Counted from the stretch's first letter, positions 35,701 to 47,490 are shown. The stretch is DNA of 64,000 nucleotides from Heterohyrax brucei (GCA_028571685.1 CM053156.1:85377049-85441048); one strand, 5' to 3'. Notes: generated from the letters alone by a model not told the origin. Made by a program: numbers and translations.

Positions 35701-37267
35701 GCAAACCAGACACTCCCACCAAAAACCTCCTCAACATGTCAGTGTGACTGGGAACTTAAGTAATCATCAGATATGATTTTTCTTATACGGATTTTTATTA
35801 TATCTAGCTTTTTCCTCCTCCTAAAATCTCATCAGCCATAGGCACTGACACTGATATATAAGTACTAGTACTTGGAAATTAACACTTCGAAGACCTATGT
35901 CAACATCTTCATGGTTTTCTTACTATAAAAAGGGATTAAGGGACATAAAAAATCACTAAGTCTGGCAAGCTTTCAATATCGGAGACAGTTGATGTGTAAA
36001 AATGGCCTTGTGTGGTGTCTGAAGCTGTCCAGCTTCAGGGGGTCCAATGATCAGGATCAGCCCAAAGTGGATTCCATGAGGAGGAGGTCAGACACACACA
36101 CACTCACCTTCCATTTTCACCAATTCAGGCACAGCTGTACTCCTCTCACTCTGCTCCTCTTCTTGGTTCAATAGTTGGTCACAGTGGCCACAAAGAGCTC
36201 AGACCAAAGTTACAACTAAGTGGTTTATAAAGGAAGAGGGTACAGCTCTGGATCAGGATTGGGCAGCATGCTGGCCAGGCCTCTCTTCTTCAGTGCTGGA
36301 CAGCTCCCTCAGTTCCTCTGGTCTGGGCAGGCCTCCTTTCAACCCCGAGGGCGGGCTTACCTCAACCTCCTCAGGAGGGGCTCCTCTCCTCCACCCCCCT
36401 CAGGACAGACAATTGGACCCCTCAGCCCAGCGTCCCCTTTACCCTGCCATCTGCAGCCACCAGCTCTGCCACTCGGCCCAATCTGAACTTCCTGCCAGCT
36501 CTGCCCACGGACCTATTCCTGCTCTCTCATTACTTTCTGGGTTGAAGCCCTTGATCTGTCTTACAGTTTTTTAGAAGGTTCCTTGCCTCCTCCCTCTCTC
36601 TCTGCTTCTCTTTTTTCCTTCTGTTTCATACTGCTCCTTCTCTTCCTGCTTTTCTGTTTGAAAAATCCTTCGTGGGACTGGCTGCTTATATACACCCACT
36701 CTTCACTTCCAAGCATGGCCCTCTGACCAGGGCACAAACTCAACAGTCCCCTCTCAGGAGGCCACAGACACTTCATGTGGCCAGCTAATGGGCCAATCCA
36801 CGCCAGTCACAGGGCAGGCTGCAGCCCACGCCAAACAAAATGTATCAAAGTGAGTTATTTACTGCTTACCCAGGAAATGCAATAAACCCTCTGGGCTAGA
36901 AAACTGGGACACTCCTCAGGGATTAGAGAGACAGTCTCTCAGCTGTTTTCCATATAAAGGCACTCACTTCACCATACTATGCAACAGTGGTTACACAGAT
37001 TGTATGTGAAATAATCTGAATTACAAGTTGCTCACTCAACTAAGCATTATTTGGCTTTTTCATCTGTTAATCCTGTGTGATCTTTTTTAGTTTTAGACAA
37101 TCTTTTTCCATGTCGCTTGTGTGGCCTGGAACTGCTGGGTGGCCAAAGTAATGACAGCTCACTGAGGCTGAGCCACTCACATGGGCTTAGATCCAGAAGC
37201 ATGGCAGCCTGGCCATGGCTGAGTCTCTCAGCAGGCTCTGGGTGCTCACTCTGAGGGCTCCCTGAAT
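35701..37267. other. Unit C intron; LTR-like segment at about 36200-36780
   Basis: 35930-36030 aligns with 60160-60290 (unit D). The pyrimidine-rich part around 36560-36780 aligns with 7600-7700 (unit A) and appears to be an old LTR. Short ORFs at 36220-36574 are low-complexity Pro/Ser frames without support. Nothing else is recognised. Confidence 0.4.
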
Positions 37268-37840
37268 GTGATAGTTAAGACTGTGTGTCCACTTGGCTGG
37301 GCCATGACTCTCAGTCATGTGATCACTTCCATGATGAGATCTGCTGTGAGTAGCCAATCGGTTGAACAGTGTTTCACAGGGTGTGTGGCTCACATCCAGT
37401 ACAAGCAGAGGTTCTGGCTTTTGCTTACTCTGGATCTGCAGTTGGCTCCTGTTTCTTCTATCTCTGGTTCTTGGGACTGAACTAGTAGCTTTCCTGCCCA
37501 TCCTGTGACTCTTTATATGCAAAAGAGCCTTGCTCTCTGACCTGCCAATCTCCAGTTCACGGGCCCTCACAGTTATGTGGACCAGGGGAAGCTTTGCAGT
37601 CTTGCTGATCTTGGGACTCACTGAAATTCACAGCCCATGAGTAAGAGCCCTGCTCTGTGACCTGCCAGTCTTGGTTTGTCAGCCTTGGTGACTACGTGTA
37701 CCAGGAGTAGCCTGTATCCTGATATACTGACTTGAGACACTCCAGACTCTGCAATAGCATGAGCTATCGCCTTGGTATAAATCTCTCTTGGTATTTACAA
37801 GCTTCACTGGTCTTGCTTCTCTAGAGAACCCAGTGTAGAT
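37268..37840 (+). repeat. ERVL LTR in the unit C intron
   Basis: Starts TGTGATAGTTAAGACTGTGTG and ends CTTCTCTAGAGAACCCAGTG. Same family as the LTR at 24908-25400 but longer, with an internally duplicated AGAGCC(T/C)TGCTCT(C/G)TGACCTGCCA segment. Confidence 0.75.
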
Positions 37841-38485
37841 TGTTTGATACCAAGAATGGTTCTAGAGAAACAAAACTGCACGCAGCACTGCAGTCCCTTT
37901 CTGGGACTTACTGGAAGGACAGTGAAGGGTAATCCTCACAATATGCAGATCTTCGAGCGGTGCACCTACTTATTCGTTTTGCTTGGAAGGAAAAATGTCC
38001 AGATGTGTGACTGTATACTGACTGACACTGTGGCCAGTGGTTGGCCTGGATGGTCAGGGACTTGACTGATAATTGAAGACGAGGATTTATATGGACAAGG
38101 TGTGTGGCTCGACTTCTCTGAAAGGGCCAAAGAAATGAAGATATTTGTGTCTCATGTGAATAGTCACCAAAGGGTAAGCTCAGCAGAGGAGAACTAAGTA
38201 TTAAGTTGATAGATGATGCTTTCCATGGGAACCAGTCATTCTGTTTCCCTAGCTACTCTCCTCATTTCTCAGTGGCTCATGAACAAAGTGCCCATGGTGG
38301 CAAAGACAGTGCACAGGCCCGACAATACAGACTTCCATCCACCAAGGCTGACTTGGCTACAGCCACTGCTAAGTGTCCAGTCTGGCACCAGACTGGATGT
38401 GGCACCATCCCACAAGGTGATCAGCCTGCAACCTGATGGCAAGTTGACTACACTGGACCACTTCCTCGTAAACCAAAACAAGATG
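37841..38485 (+). mobile_element. Internally deleted ERVL, plus strand
   Basis: The ERVL leader (GATACCAAGAATGGTTCTAG) is followed within 60 bp by sequence matching the RNase H/integrase region of the 19560-24905 provirus (38000 against 23150; 38220-38480 against 23460-23700). About 3.5 kb of gag-pro-RT is missing. No ORF survives. Confidence 0.65.
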
Positions 38486-38489
38486 ATTC

Positions 38490-38650
38490 GGCTAAAAAAA
38501 TCAAACCCATTGCCATCAAGCTGATTCAAACTACACTGACCGTATAAGACAGAAGAACTGCCCCACAACCTTTCCAAGGAGTGGCTGGGGGATCTGAACA
38601 GCTAGCCTTTTGGGCTGGCAGCCAAGCTCTTCATTGGTATCCCCAGGCTT
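38490..38650 (-). repeat. AfroSINE, minus strand
   Basis: Inverse AfroSINE with CCCATTGCCATCAAGCTGATTC, GAACTGCCCCACAACC-type and TTTGGGCTGGCAGCCAAG segments. Confidence 0.65.
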
Positions 38651-39295
38651 CAGGGATACTCTAGGACTCTGCAAATAAAGTAACTGTGCTGCACCAAGGG
38701 GACTGGTCCATTTTGTCATGCAGCTAGGCTTAAAATCAGAGAGGGAGGAAGGAGAGGATCTCATCACCATGAAGGATGAAGAGCCAGGAGCAGAGGGAGT
38801 CCACTGGACTGGAGATTCATGTGCTGAGGAGCTCCTGGAACCAGGAGACAGACAGAAAAGACAGCTACAGCACTGCAGGTGGCAAGGAGCAATAGAAGAA
38901 AAACAGCAGCAGGCAAGACCAGCAAGGGACAGTGTCGTAGGCTTCTGGGACCCTAGAGTGCGACAGCTGAGTGACTGCGAAGAGGAGATTTGCTGACAGA
39001 GCACAGTGGGGCCTCCAGGCATGTGGCGGAGGTAGGTTTCCCAACCCACAGAGGTGGAGCTGAGCACCTTCAGGCCAAGGCCTACTTTGAGTACTTATCA
39101 GCAGAGCTAAAAGAGCTCCGTGACACTTGCCAGAGCAGGGTGCGGGCAGAGGGCCAGAGAGGTGCACAGGCAGGGACAGCGGAAAGGAGGCTGTACTGAC
39201 AGAAGAGATTGTGTCCTAAGTACTCACGAGCCTTAACTGCAACTGGTCACTTCCTCAGTGTTACTCACCCCTCAAAAAAAACAAAAAAAGCCAGG
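38651..39295. other. Unassigned intron sequence
   Basis: Purine-rich stretch with short ORFs on both strands (178 and 100 codons minus, 92 plus). None has a recognisable domain or conserved counterpart in units A or D. A (CA/A)-rich run lies at 39273-39290. Confidence 0.3.
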
Positions 39296-39756
39296 ACTAC
39301 ATAGCAATTTGGCTGGGCCATGACTCCTGGTCTGTGTAATGTTCTTTTATGTTATAAGCCCTCTATGATGGTAACCAGGGAGAATGGCAGCAGCTGTGCT
39401 GGTGTGGCAGGACTCAAGGTGTGGGAAGGTACTGCACCCTGGGGCATCCTCTTGGGTTATAAAGCAAAGGGAGGCAAGCAGACAGTTGGGGACCTCATAC
39501 CACCAAGAAGCAGTGCTGCGAGCAGAGCGGGTCCTTTGGAAAGGACTTGGGGTCTCTGCACATCAGAAGCTCCCAGGCCAAGGCAAGACTGACAGCAAGG
39601 AGCTTCCTCCTAAGCCATTGAGAAAGCCTTCTCCCGGAGCTGACACACTGAATTTGGACTTTTAGACTACTGGACTGTGACAAAATAAAATTCTCATTTT
39701 AAAGCCATCCACTAGTGGTATTTCTGTTACAGCAGCAATAGGTGACTAAGACACTC
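39296..39756 (+). repeat. Diverged MaLR-like LTR
   Basis: Contains GGCTGGGCCATGACTCCTGG, CTCATACCACCAAGAAGCAG, CTGAATTTGGAC and ends TATTTCTGTTACAGCAGC then GGTGACTAAGACA. Related to but older than the LTRs at 16767 and 31933. Confidence 0.7.
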
Positions 39757-39759
39757 AGT

Positions 39760-40350
39760 GGTAAGTGCTGTCCCAGTTCTGTGTAGCCACTGCAATGAAT
39801 TTTCAAACCCAGCAGAGAAGCAGAGAACACTGTGTGAGGGACAGCTGGTGCCAGAATTGATACAGATAGTGGAGGGAGGAGGCACACCTGATCACTGCCT
39901 CAAAGGAATCAGCCTTGGGCTGTTGATCTTGATTCTCCTTCTACCTTGTGAAGTTAGGAGGCGATCAGACATGTCTGCCACACCATTCTTATAGAATCAT
40001 GGTAGATTATATTTAACAACTGAGACAAAATATGGTTTGTGAAATCCAAAAGCCATAAAAAGTGTGGCATTTAATTTTTAACTTCTGTTGCAGAAGGCAT
40101 CTCTCACGACCTTCCCTTTGCAAGCTGCTCTAACTTCACCGGCCTTCTGCATCCTCACACTTGGCAGACACAGTCATTCTTTAAAGCCTCAGCACCATGG
40201 ACAACTCCCTCCACCCACAATGCTCTTGCCTTCCAGACCTAGATGGCCAGCTCCCTCACCACCTTGTGTCTTTGGTTAACTGCCACTTCCTAGTTGATTT
40301 CAAATACCCAATTTCAAATTCCAGCCAGCCTCCCTTTACATTCAATACCC
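39760..40350 (-). other. Unit C intron aligned with unit A 7815-8345
   Basis: Shares GAGAAGCAGAGAACACTGTG and the block through ATTCAATACCCC with unit A. Homology stops at about 40350 and resumes at about 40690 with unit A position 9670, so the unit A stretch with the KRAB exon is missing here. 40351-40690 is an AT-rich unassigned filler. Confidence 0.6.
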
Positions 40351-40782
40351 CAAAATAAATAAGACTGAGCATTACAGATGATTGCTGAAGCCACAGGACA
40401 GTAACTGAGAATCCATTTTTACTATGTTCTCTATTTCTGAATCTTTTAAAAGCTCCATAATGAAAAAGTAAAAAGATACCAGTATATGAGGCGCTACAGA
40501 CAGAATAGTACCTTTTAAAATTTAATAATCTCAGCTTACCAAAATATTCCTTATACCTTAGTGTTGCCTGGATTCTTAATATTAATCTTGGGTATATTTT
40601 TCAACAATAACAATAAAATACAAAGATGGAGAAACCATTCTAAAATGCCTAACACGGTACTCGACACAACCGTATGAGATGCCTAAATACGGATCCCCTT
40701 CTCCCATCTCAAGACAGGGAACATGTAACTATTCTCTGGGAAGGAGGCCAGAATTTCAGAAAACAAGGGAATTCCCACTCAC

Positions 40783-40841
40783 CGGCATTCTGGGCTTCCT
40801 CTTCTTCTCTGGGGGCCAGACAGCAGCCTTAGAAGACAAAC
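40783..40841 (-). pseudogene. ZNF343: Unit C 59-nt linker exon
   Basis: Same length and splice sites as exon 3a of units A and D (AG acceptor, GTGAG donor), open frame [19 protein letters not shown]. With the KRAB exon gone it could only splice to the finger exon, out of phase (phase 0 to phase 1). Confidence 0.75.
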
Positions 40842-41017
40842 CTTAGGAAGACAGAAAAGCTGTGAGAAAGCAGACCATCCACAGTGCTCCCCAAGGAACT
40901 TTTCTGAGCACTGGGATGGAAGGACACGACCACATCACTCAGCTGTGGCCACCAAAGCCTTCTCCCCTGAACCTGCAGCCTTGGTCCCCCCTTCACCTCT
41001 CCAGACCCTGCACTCAC

Positions 41018-41060
41018 CTTCTGCCTCATGTTTCTGAGTCAATTTCTTCACGGTCTCCAT
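41018..41060 (-). pseudogene. ZNF343: Unit C start-codon exon
   Basis: Encodes METVKKLTQKHEAE plus one base, GTGAG donor. Equivalent to 10001-10043. The same frame extends upstream to an ATG at 41117, an extension not shared by units A and D. Confidence 0.7.
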
Positions 41061-41650
41061 GTCTTCCAGTACTTTGAAGCCAAAACGCCCTCTTAGTCTT
41101 GTTCTCTCTAGGCTCAAGGATCACGTAATGTAATGAGAGCAGTCAGTCCAGTGACCATCTTGAAATTCTGCCACAGGTCCACTCAGAGGTGACTTCACCT
41201 CCAGATGGATCTCTGCTGCCTGGGTGACTTCCTCAAACCTCAGTCAGGAAAGGCCTCTGGTCTCCAGGCCTCCAGGACTTGCAGGTGGAGAAGCAACCTG
41301 CTGCCGCTGGGTCCTTAACTGTGTGCCGACCCCAGGCCTCCTCAGCAGGGCTCCTGTCCTCTGCCACCCCCCTCGCTCAGCAATCACAGAGGCCCAGTCT
41401 CCTCGGCTCCTCTGGATCTTCAGCCTTCATTCATTTCTGCCCTACATGTCCTCACGTCTGCTCCCTGACAGTCTCCATACCTGCACCCCTCTTGCCCCTA
41501 CACCTTGGAATCAAGCTCCACATTCCAGATCAATTTCTATTCCCTGAACAGGAGAGAAGACAGAATGCAGCTTAAAGCCTGTGGAGAAACAGCCTCTGAT
41601 GTCTCCCTGCAGACCTCTGAGGGCACGCAGCAGTCAGCTTCTGTCTTCCA
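41061..41650 (-). other. Conserved 5' block of unit C
   Basis: Aligns with 10044-10620 and 63128-63670; non-coding. Plus-strand open frames (41224-41575) also occur in units A and D but in shifting frames, so they are not genes. Confidence 0.5.
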
Positions 41651-41654
41651 TCGC

Positions 41655-41735
41655 CAAAGGTCCAAACGAAACCAAATCAAACCAAACCCACTGCCACTGA
41701 GTCGATTCTGACTCATAGCAATCCAAGAATGCAGC
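41655..41735 (-). repeat. AfroSINE fragment, minus strand
   Basis: AAACCCACTGCCACTGAGTC then GATTCTGACTCATAGCAATCC is the inverse of the AfroSINE 3' end. Confidence 0.7.
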
Positions 41736-41994
41736 TGTGTTCAACTCCCCATGTGGCCGTACCCTGAGGAGCTTGAAGTCTGAACCAAGCCCCATCGGGC
41801 ATCACAATGACTTCTGCAGAGATAACACTCCCTGTTGCATTTCTGTTACCTATGCTCCATGATCCCTAAGATGCACTCCTCCACTTGCATGGTCCAGAGG
41901 AGGCAGATGGCATTAGGTGCTATGCCACCATTAGAAGCTCCTCAGATACCCTAGCCAGGACTCAGCCCACAGGCCTACAGTCCTGCTGCTGCCT

Positions 41995-42190
41995 CGTCGC
42001 TGTGGTTAGGTGCTGGTGAGTCAACCCTAACCCATGGCAACCCATGTTCACAGAGTGGAACTGCTCCAGAGTTTGCAGGTCTGTGACCTTTCACAAGTCG
42101 ACTGCCAGGCCTGTCTTCGGAGATGCCTCCAGGTGGGTTCTAATTGCCGACCTTTCAGCTAGTCAGTGAGTGCTCAACCATTTGCGCTAT
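41995..42190 (-). repeat. AfroSINE-type repeat, minus strand
   Basis: GGTTAGGTGCTGGTGAGTC...GAACTGCTCCAGAG...GACTGCCAGGCCTGTC; corresponds to the copy at 10905-11095 in unit A. Confidence 0.55.
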
Positions 42191-42219
42191 CTGGGAACTC
42201 CGTATCTGCTGCTGGGGTT

Positions 42220-42580
42220 GAATCTAGTGTTTCAGCCACTGTGTCAGTCCATCTCATTGAGGGCCCTCCCCTTTTTCGCTGACCCTCGATGCAGCATGTT
42301 GTTTGATTTCTTGATTGCTCCTTCCATGGATGTTGATTGCGGATCCAAATGAAATGAAATCCCTGATAACTTCAATCTTTTCTCCATTTATCAGTGATGT
42401 TGTTTATTGATCTGGTTGAGGATTTCTGCTTTCTTTATGTGGGGGCTGAAGGCTGTAGTCTTTGATTTTCATCAGTTAAGTGCTTTAAGTCCTTTTTATT
42501 TCCGGCAAGCAAGGTTAAATCATCCGCGTATCACGGGTTGTTAATGAGTCTTCCTCCAGTCTTGATGCCGCCAGTTTTCA
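42220..42580 (-). mobile_element. RTE LINE fragment, minus strand
   Basis: AGCCACTGTGTCAGTCCATC, GAAATCCCTGATAACTTCAATC and GGTTGTTAATGAGTCTTCCTC match the inverse RTE 3' half, with internal deletions. Confidence 0.75.
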
Positions 42581-42583
42581 TCA

Positions 42584-43130
42584 CACAGGTCTGACAATTA
42601 AGTCCAGGAACCTAATTGTCCTAAGTGCTGCATACCTCACTGCTGAGTATCACTACTGTCACCTTCAAAGTGCTCCCCCTGGGACGCTATGCACTGATGG
42701 CAGCACCTAGTCCACCCTTCAAAGCCATTTTGGAACTCTTTCTAGAATAGCCATTGCATACAGTGGCAAATTTGTGAACTTAATTGTATAGTTGTCTGTG
42801 AGGGCATTTTTAGCCAGTAAACAAGTAACTGTATTGGAACACCCTCCCCCATTCGGCCCCCAATGACTTTTTTCTTTACCTGAAGATAAAGGACTTATTG
42901 AAAGGAACACATCTGGATGCCATTCAGAACATCAAGGGTAACACAACGACAGCTCTGATGGATACTACAGGAAAAGAGTTCCGAAATTGCTTTCAAGCGT
43001 GGACTGGGTGCTGGCATTGGTGCATAGCTTCCCAAAGGGAGTACTTCACAGGTGACCACAGTGATCTTCAGCAATGAGATATGTAGCACTTATAAACAAT
43101 TAAGTTCGCAGACTTAACTGTCAGACATCA
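42584..43130 (+). mobile_element. Mariner-derived foldback element M3
   Basis: About 547 bp. Ends CACAGGTCTGACAATTAAG and inverse TGATGTCTGACAGTTAAG, TA on the right. The same arm-centre-arm plan as M1, with the centre in the same orientation. Inserted next to or into the RTE fragment. Confidence 0.8.
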
Positions 43131-43249
43131 TACACATTGCTCAAGACAGCAAAATTTAAGTGCCTAGATTTGAACTCTAGCTGCCGAGTATGACCTTTTT
43201 AGCCAGTGAGGCCAATGATAATGTCAGCAGTGAGTGATCCACGTGGGGG

Positions 43250-43674
43250 TGTAACAATTCCCAAAGTGTATCCACACACCGGGTTGACAGTGAAGTGACA
43301 AGGCTTCACGAACATACTAACAGCCTGCAATAGCTGTTTTTCAGTGGCTCTACAGATGCAGTTAAAAGATAAACTACAGCTCTGTCCTACCCAGCTGGAA
43401 CCGCTAAGAAGCACGATTGCTGCGCAGGCATCTTTCCGCCTCTCCGCACTGAAAGTCAGCACAGGCAGCCTATTATACGCTAGGGGCGGGAAGGATCCCT
43501 GTATTTGGGGCCTATAAATTCTCAACTGGAAGCCGTACTGGAAGGGTGACAAGTCTTTGGTCTTGCGGCCCTGGCTGTCTCCCTATTTACAAGCGGTGAA
43601 TAAACACCTTTCTGTTCCTCCAGCTCTGTGTCTGAGTGACTTCAGTATATGAGTCTGCTTGACAAGAACCCAAC
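43250..43674 (+). repeat. ERV LTR
   Basis: Starts near TGTAACAATTCCC and ends GACAAGAACCCAACA. Carries CCTATAAATT (TATA-like, about 43511) and GAATAAACACC (poly(A) signal, about 43598). A related LTR, inverted, lies at 51341. Confidence 0.65.
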
Positions 43675-43784
43675 AGCTGAAGATTACGAGATGATGTGGA
43701 TGAAATACAGCTGGCTATGAATTAATAATGTTGAACTGGATGATGGGTCCACTGGATTCAGTGCTCTAATTCTACTGCCCCAAA

Positions 43785-43945
43785 TCCGCTGCTGTCAAGT
43801 AGATTTGACCCACAGTGACCCTATAGGACAAAGTAAAATTGCCACTATAGAGTTTCCAAGGAGTGCCTGCTGGATTTGAACTCTTGATCTTTTCCTTACC
43901 GTCCATCTAGCACTTAACCACTGGGCAACCAGAGTTTCCCTACTC
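43785..43945 (-). repeat. AfroSINE, minus strand
   Basis: GCTGCTGTCAAGTAGATTTG, GTTTCCAAGGAGTGCCTGC, GCACTTAACCACTGGGCAACC: a complete inverse AfroSINE. Confidence 0.85.
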
Positions 43946-44351
43946 TACTGAGCAGTTTTAAAATCTGTCCTTAATAAAAAATTAAAAATAAAAGCCTGGA
44001 CTCAACCAGAAATGCTGGAAGTGATCTGGAGAGTCAGTCAACAGCCTCAGAAGTTCCCGCCCTACCTAACCCCTCTACACCCCCAAACGAGAGGTGGGCA
44101 GATGAGCCCCAACAACTAGGCAGAAATAGCCAGAGGAAGGGGAATCGGCCAAGTGACCGTCCACACTACAATTACACTGGAAAACTCTATCACAAAGTAC
44201 AGTGGGCCCCTGTCAACCAACAAACACTGGGAAAGCAGGTCACATAGAAGCAGGCCTGCCCTCAGGAAAAATACCGCTGATGCGCTGGCCCCCATCGATC
44301 AGACAGAGCCCACCAACACCGGAGTACGTTTCGCTCCCTGGCTCCGCCAGA

Positions 44352-44370
44352 ACTACAAGTCCCAGAATCC
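44352..44370 (-). promoter_or_regulatory. ZNF143/Staf (SBS)-like site, unit C promoter
   Basis: Identical to the 19 bases at 14711-14729. Preceded in both by CTCCGCCAGA and followed by TCTCGGCC, after which the promoters diverge. Confidence 0.65.
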
Positions 44371-44608
44371 TCTCGGCCGGCGGCCCCCATTGACCGTCAC
44401 AGAGCGGCTTCCGAGCCAGGCTGGTCAGGTTCCCGAACAACAGCCATTGGGGCGACAGCCTCTCCGGCCTCTTCTTAAAATACCCATTTGTGAAACCCTA
44501 GCGGTTTCCGACTGAAGTCTACTGCCCCCTCCTCAAACGCTACACTTCGGGGAGCCTCCGCGGGCGGGATTGGATGACAATTTCCGGCCTCGACCTCGTC
44601 GCGAGAGA

Positions 44609-44629
44609 TGACGTCAACGGCGCTTCCGG
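44609..44629. promoter_or_regulatory. CRE and ETS-like sites
   Basis: TGACGTCA (palindromic CREB/ATF site) at 44609-44616, then CTTCCGG (ETS/GABPA type) at 44623-44629, with TCGCGAGA just before. Typical of housekeeping CpG-island promoters. Confidence 0.55.
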
Positions 44630-45292
44630 TGGGCGTGTGTGATCCATCCGGGGCGCTGCGTGGGAAGACGAGTTTCACCCAACTTTTTCTGCTGCGGCTT
44701 AGCCGAGTTTCCTGCTCTTAGGCTTCCTCACACACCCCACAGTCTGTGAGCGCCAGCTCAACCTGGCCGCCTGCAGGCTCCCAGAGTTTCAGTGGAGCCC
44801 TTACCGAAAACTCCAGTGCTTTCCTCTGTAAGCATTTCCCCTTTTCCAAGTCCTCAACGTTAGTAGCAGACTCGCACCCTGCTCGTGGAATAGAAGCCAT
44901 TCTCTTCTGAAGGTCAAATGGGACAGAGCACAAGCAGAGGCGAGAGGTGGGGCAGCCCACAGTTTGGGTGTGCCCGCCGCGCCACCATGTGACCATACCT
45001 GAGTCAAGCAGTCACACCCAGTAAGAAGTTTTCCAGCAGGTGTACAGACGAACGGATAGAAAGGAGCAGGTCCGTGTAGCGTTAATGCCATGAAATGGCT
45101 ACAGGCCTGAGCGCTGAGCTTGGAGCACACAGAGGAATTCAGGGCCAGGTGGTCAGCGTAACGCAGATACCCCTCCTCATTCCTCACGGTTCGAGGATAT
45201 TTGGGTTATAGACACATTATCTCACTCACTCAGCAGCCAAGAACTCTTTCGAGATTAGCAGCATAATTACCTCCACATGATAAATAAAGGGA

Positions 45293-45405
45293 ATCCCTAG
45301 GTGCTGTAAATAATTACGGCACTCTGCTGCTAACTGAAAGAGGAGGCGACTTAGAAGAAAACCCTGCAATCTACTTCTAAAAACAGTCATCCATTAAAAA
45401 CCCTA
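45293..45405 (+). repeat. AfroSINE, diverged, plus strand
   Basis: GGGAATCCCTAGGTGCTGTAA, CTCTGCTGCTAACTGAAAG and AAAACCCTATGAG in AfroSINE order. Confidence 0.55.
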
Positions 45406-45809
45406 TGAGATTCCAGGAAGATAGCAGTGTGGGCAGACCACTGTTACAACCCTCTCCCACAGACAGACAACACAACAAGGAAATGGCGCTCATCTTTGAG
45501 GAACTGAATCGGGGTGCAGAGGAAAGCCGCCAGGAACTGTAGATGACCAAGAATCGACTCTCCCACGAGTAACCTACAGCAGGAAATTGCTTCTTCCACA
45601 GTCCCCATTGCTATCTCAGCTAAGCAGGCTGACAGCTACTGTGAACTAGGAAGTGGTCTCAGCAAGAACGCGTCTTCCCTAACTAGCACACCTGCTGCCT
45701 GTACAAAATGAAAGGACCTCAAGCTTCTGCACTAGAATCAACAAGACAGACATCCTCAGGATTCCATTCTCAGTGTGCCAGTACCTCCCCTACCTGAACA
45801 ATGTAGGCA

Positions 45810-45975
45810 GCAAAACCCCAAAACACACTGCTGTCGAGTTGATTCTAACTCATAGTGACCCAATGGAACACAGTAGAACTGCTCCATGGAGTTTCCAAGA
45901 ATGCCTGGTGGATTTGAACTGCTAGCCTTTTGGTGAGCAGATGTAACGCTTAACCACTACACCACCAGGGTTTCC
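45810..45975 (-). repeat. AfroSINE, minus strand, inside the tandem array
   Basis: AACACACTGCTGTCGAGTTG...GAACTGCTCCATGGAGTTTCC...CTTAACCACTACACCACCAGG: well preserved inverse AfroSINE. Confidence 0.88.
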
Positions 45976-47277
45976 ATAGGCAGCAAGGCTGCTGCAAATG
46001 GCTGCAGCAGGAATTCTGCCTTAGCCTCAGCTCTTATAATCAACACTCCACCTGCCTTCCCGGGTGTATCTCATACCACGCACTGCTCTAACCAACGAGA
46101 CAGACATCCCTGGTGGTCAGTTCAGGTCTGTCTGCCCCCTAGTCTAGTTGGCGATGAGGACTGCTGACTGAGGCTGCTGTGTGCTAGGAAGCTGACATCT
46201 TGAGTCGAGTCTGCACCCATCGACATCCTAGGACCAGTGGGGGCTCCGAAAGCAACAAGGCAGACCTCCTTGGCAGTCCATTTGGAGCATGACAGCCCCT
46301 CCCTCATCTGGACTCTGTCAAAGGTGCAAGGCTGCTGCAAAGTTACTGAAGGCATCCGCTGTAAGAGACTCTGCTGTAGTCAGCATTCTCCCTGCACATC
46401 CCATAGCTCGGGCCTCTGAAATCAACAGGACAGACCTCCCTATGCATTAAGTCTGGTTAGTTGGCCACCATTTCAGTGCTGAAGACTTCCAAATAAGGCT
46501 ACTGTGTGCTAGGAAGGAAGTGTCTTGAATGGAAGATGTACTCACAGCCAACAATACCTGGGATAGGGGAGGAGGCTCTGTAGGTATCCAATCAGAGTAT
46601 GGTACCACCTACCCCGCCTGGTTGCTGTTGGTTGCCAGTTTGTTGCACACTGCTACAGAAGGCCCAGGAAGTGGTGTGTACTCCCATATTTGGCACTCTT
46701 CCTGCCAGCTTGGAAACCCTGTAGCTCAGGCCTTTGAAACCAACGGGACAGATCTCCTTAGGAGTTAGTTGGGATCTGTCATCTATCCTTTGCAGCTGGC
46801 ACTGAGGACTACTAACAGAGGCTGCTGTGTTCTAGTAAGCAGGCTTCATGAGTGGAGGCTACACCCTCAACCAGCATAGTACGGAGCAAGCTCTCCTAGT
46901 AACAAGGCAGACGTGTCTGGGTGTCCATTTGGAGGGTGATATCCGGTAACTGATAGAGTCTCCTACTGAAGGATCCCTAAAACAGAGCCAAAAAGCAGGT
47001 CACCTAAGTGGAGACTGCTCTCCAAACCAACACGAGGCCACTGGAACTCTGAAACCAACAAGAGAGATCTCTCCAAGGTCCTGGGAAGTCCTAGCCCCTC
47101 CTCCTTCTGAAACAGAGGAAAGTTGGTTTCAGCTTGCCTTGAACACCAGATCAAATACAAGCAGCAACAAAGCAGAGAAGAAAATGTGGGGCAAAACCAG
47201 AGGGCAAGCCCCAGGCCTAAAGGAGACTTGGTGGATGTGGATTTCCCAACAGAAACCAAAACTGTAGACACGTAAAA

Positions 47278-47490
47278 GCCAAAAACCAAACCTGCTGGCA
47301 CTGAGGTGATTCTGGCTCATAGAAACCCTAGGAGAAAGTAGAACTGCCCCCACAGAGTTTCCAAGGAGCATCCACCTGCTGTCATTCAGTCAGGTCCGAC
47401 TCAGTGACCCTAGAGGTCAGAGTAGAACTGCCCCATAGACTTTCCAAGGAGCATCTAGTGGATGTGAAATGGTAGTCTTTGGGTTAGCAG
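47278..47490 (-). repeat. Partly duplicated AfroSINE, minus strand
   Basis: Two overlapping inverse AfroSINE 3' halves in tandem (GTAGAACTGCCCCCACAGAG and GTAGAACTGCCCCATAGAC), then one 5' part (GGTTAGCAGTCC). Confidence 0.75.

Larger units (their letters stand above)
44250..45010 (-). promoter_or_regulatory. CpG-rich promoter of unit C
   Basis: Aligns with 14690-15220 of unit A. Contains the SBS-like site (44352-44370), TCGCGAGA (44599-44606), a full CRE TGACGTCA (44609-44616) and an ETS-like CTTCCGG (44623-44629). The unit A exon-1 donor GTGAGG corresponds to a weaker GTGGGC here. The CRE and TCGCGAGA sit in a part not obviously conserved in A. Confidence 0.6.

Noticed and set aside
36220..36574. 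Pro/Ser-rich plus-strand ORFs
   Set aside because: Low-complexity frames in an LTR-like pyrimidine-rich region; no conservation.
38531..39067. 178-codon minus-strand ORF
   Set aside because: Begins in an AfroSINE and has no recognisable domain or counterpart in the other units.
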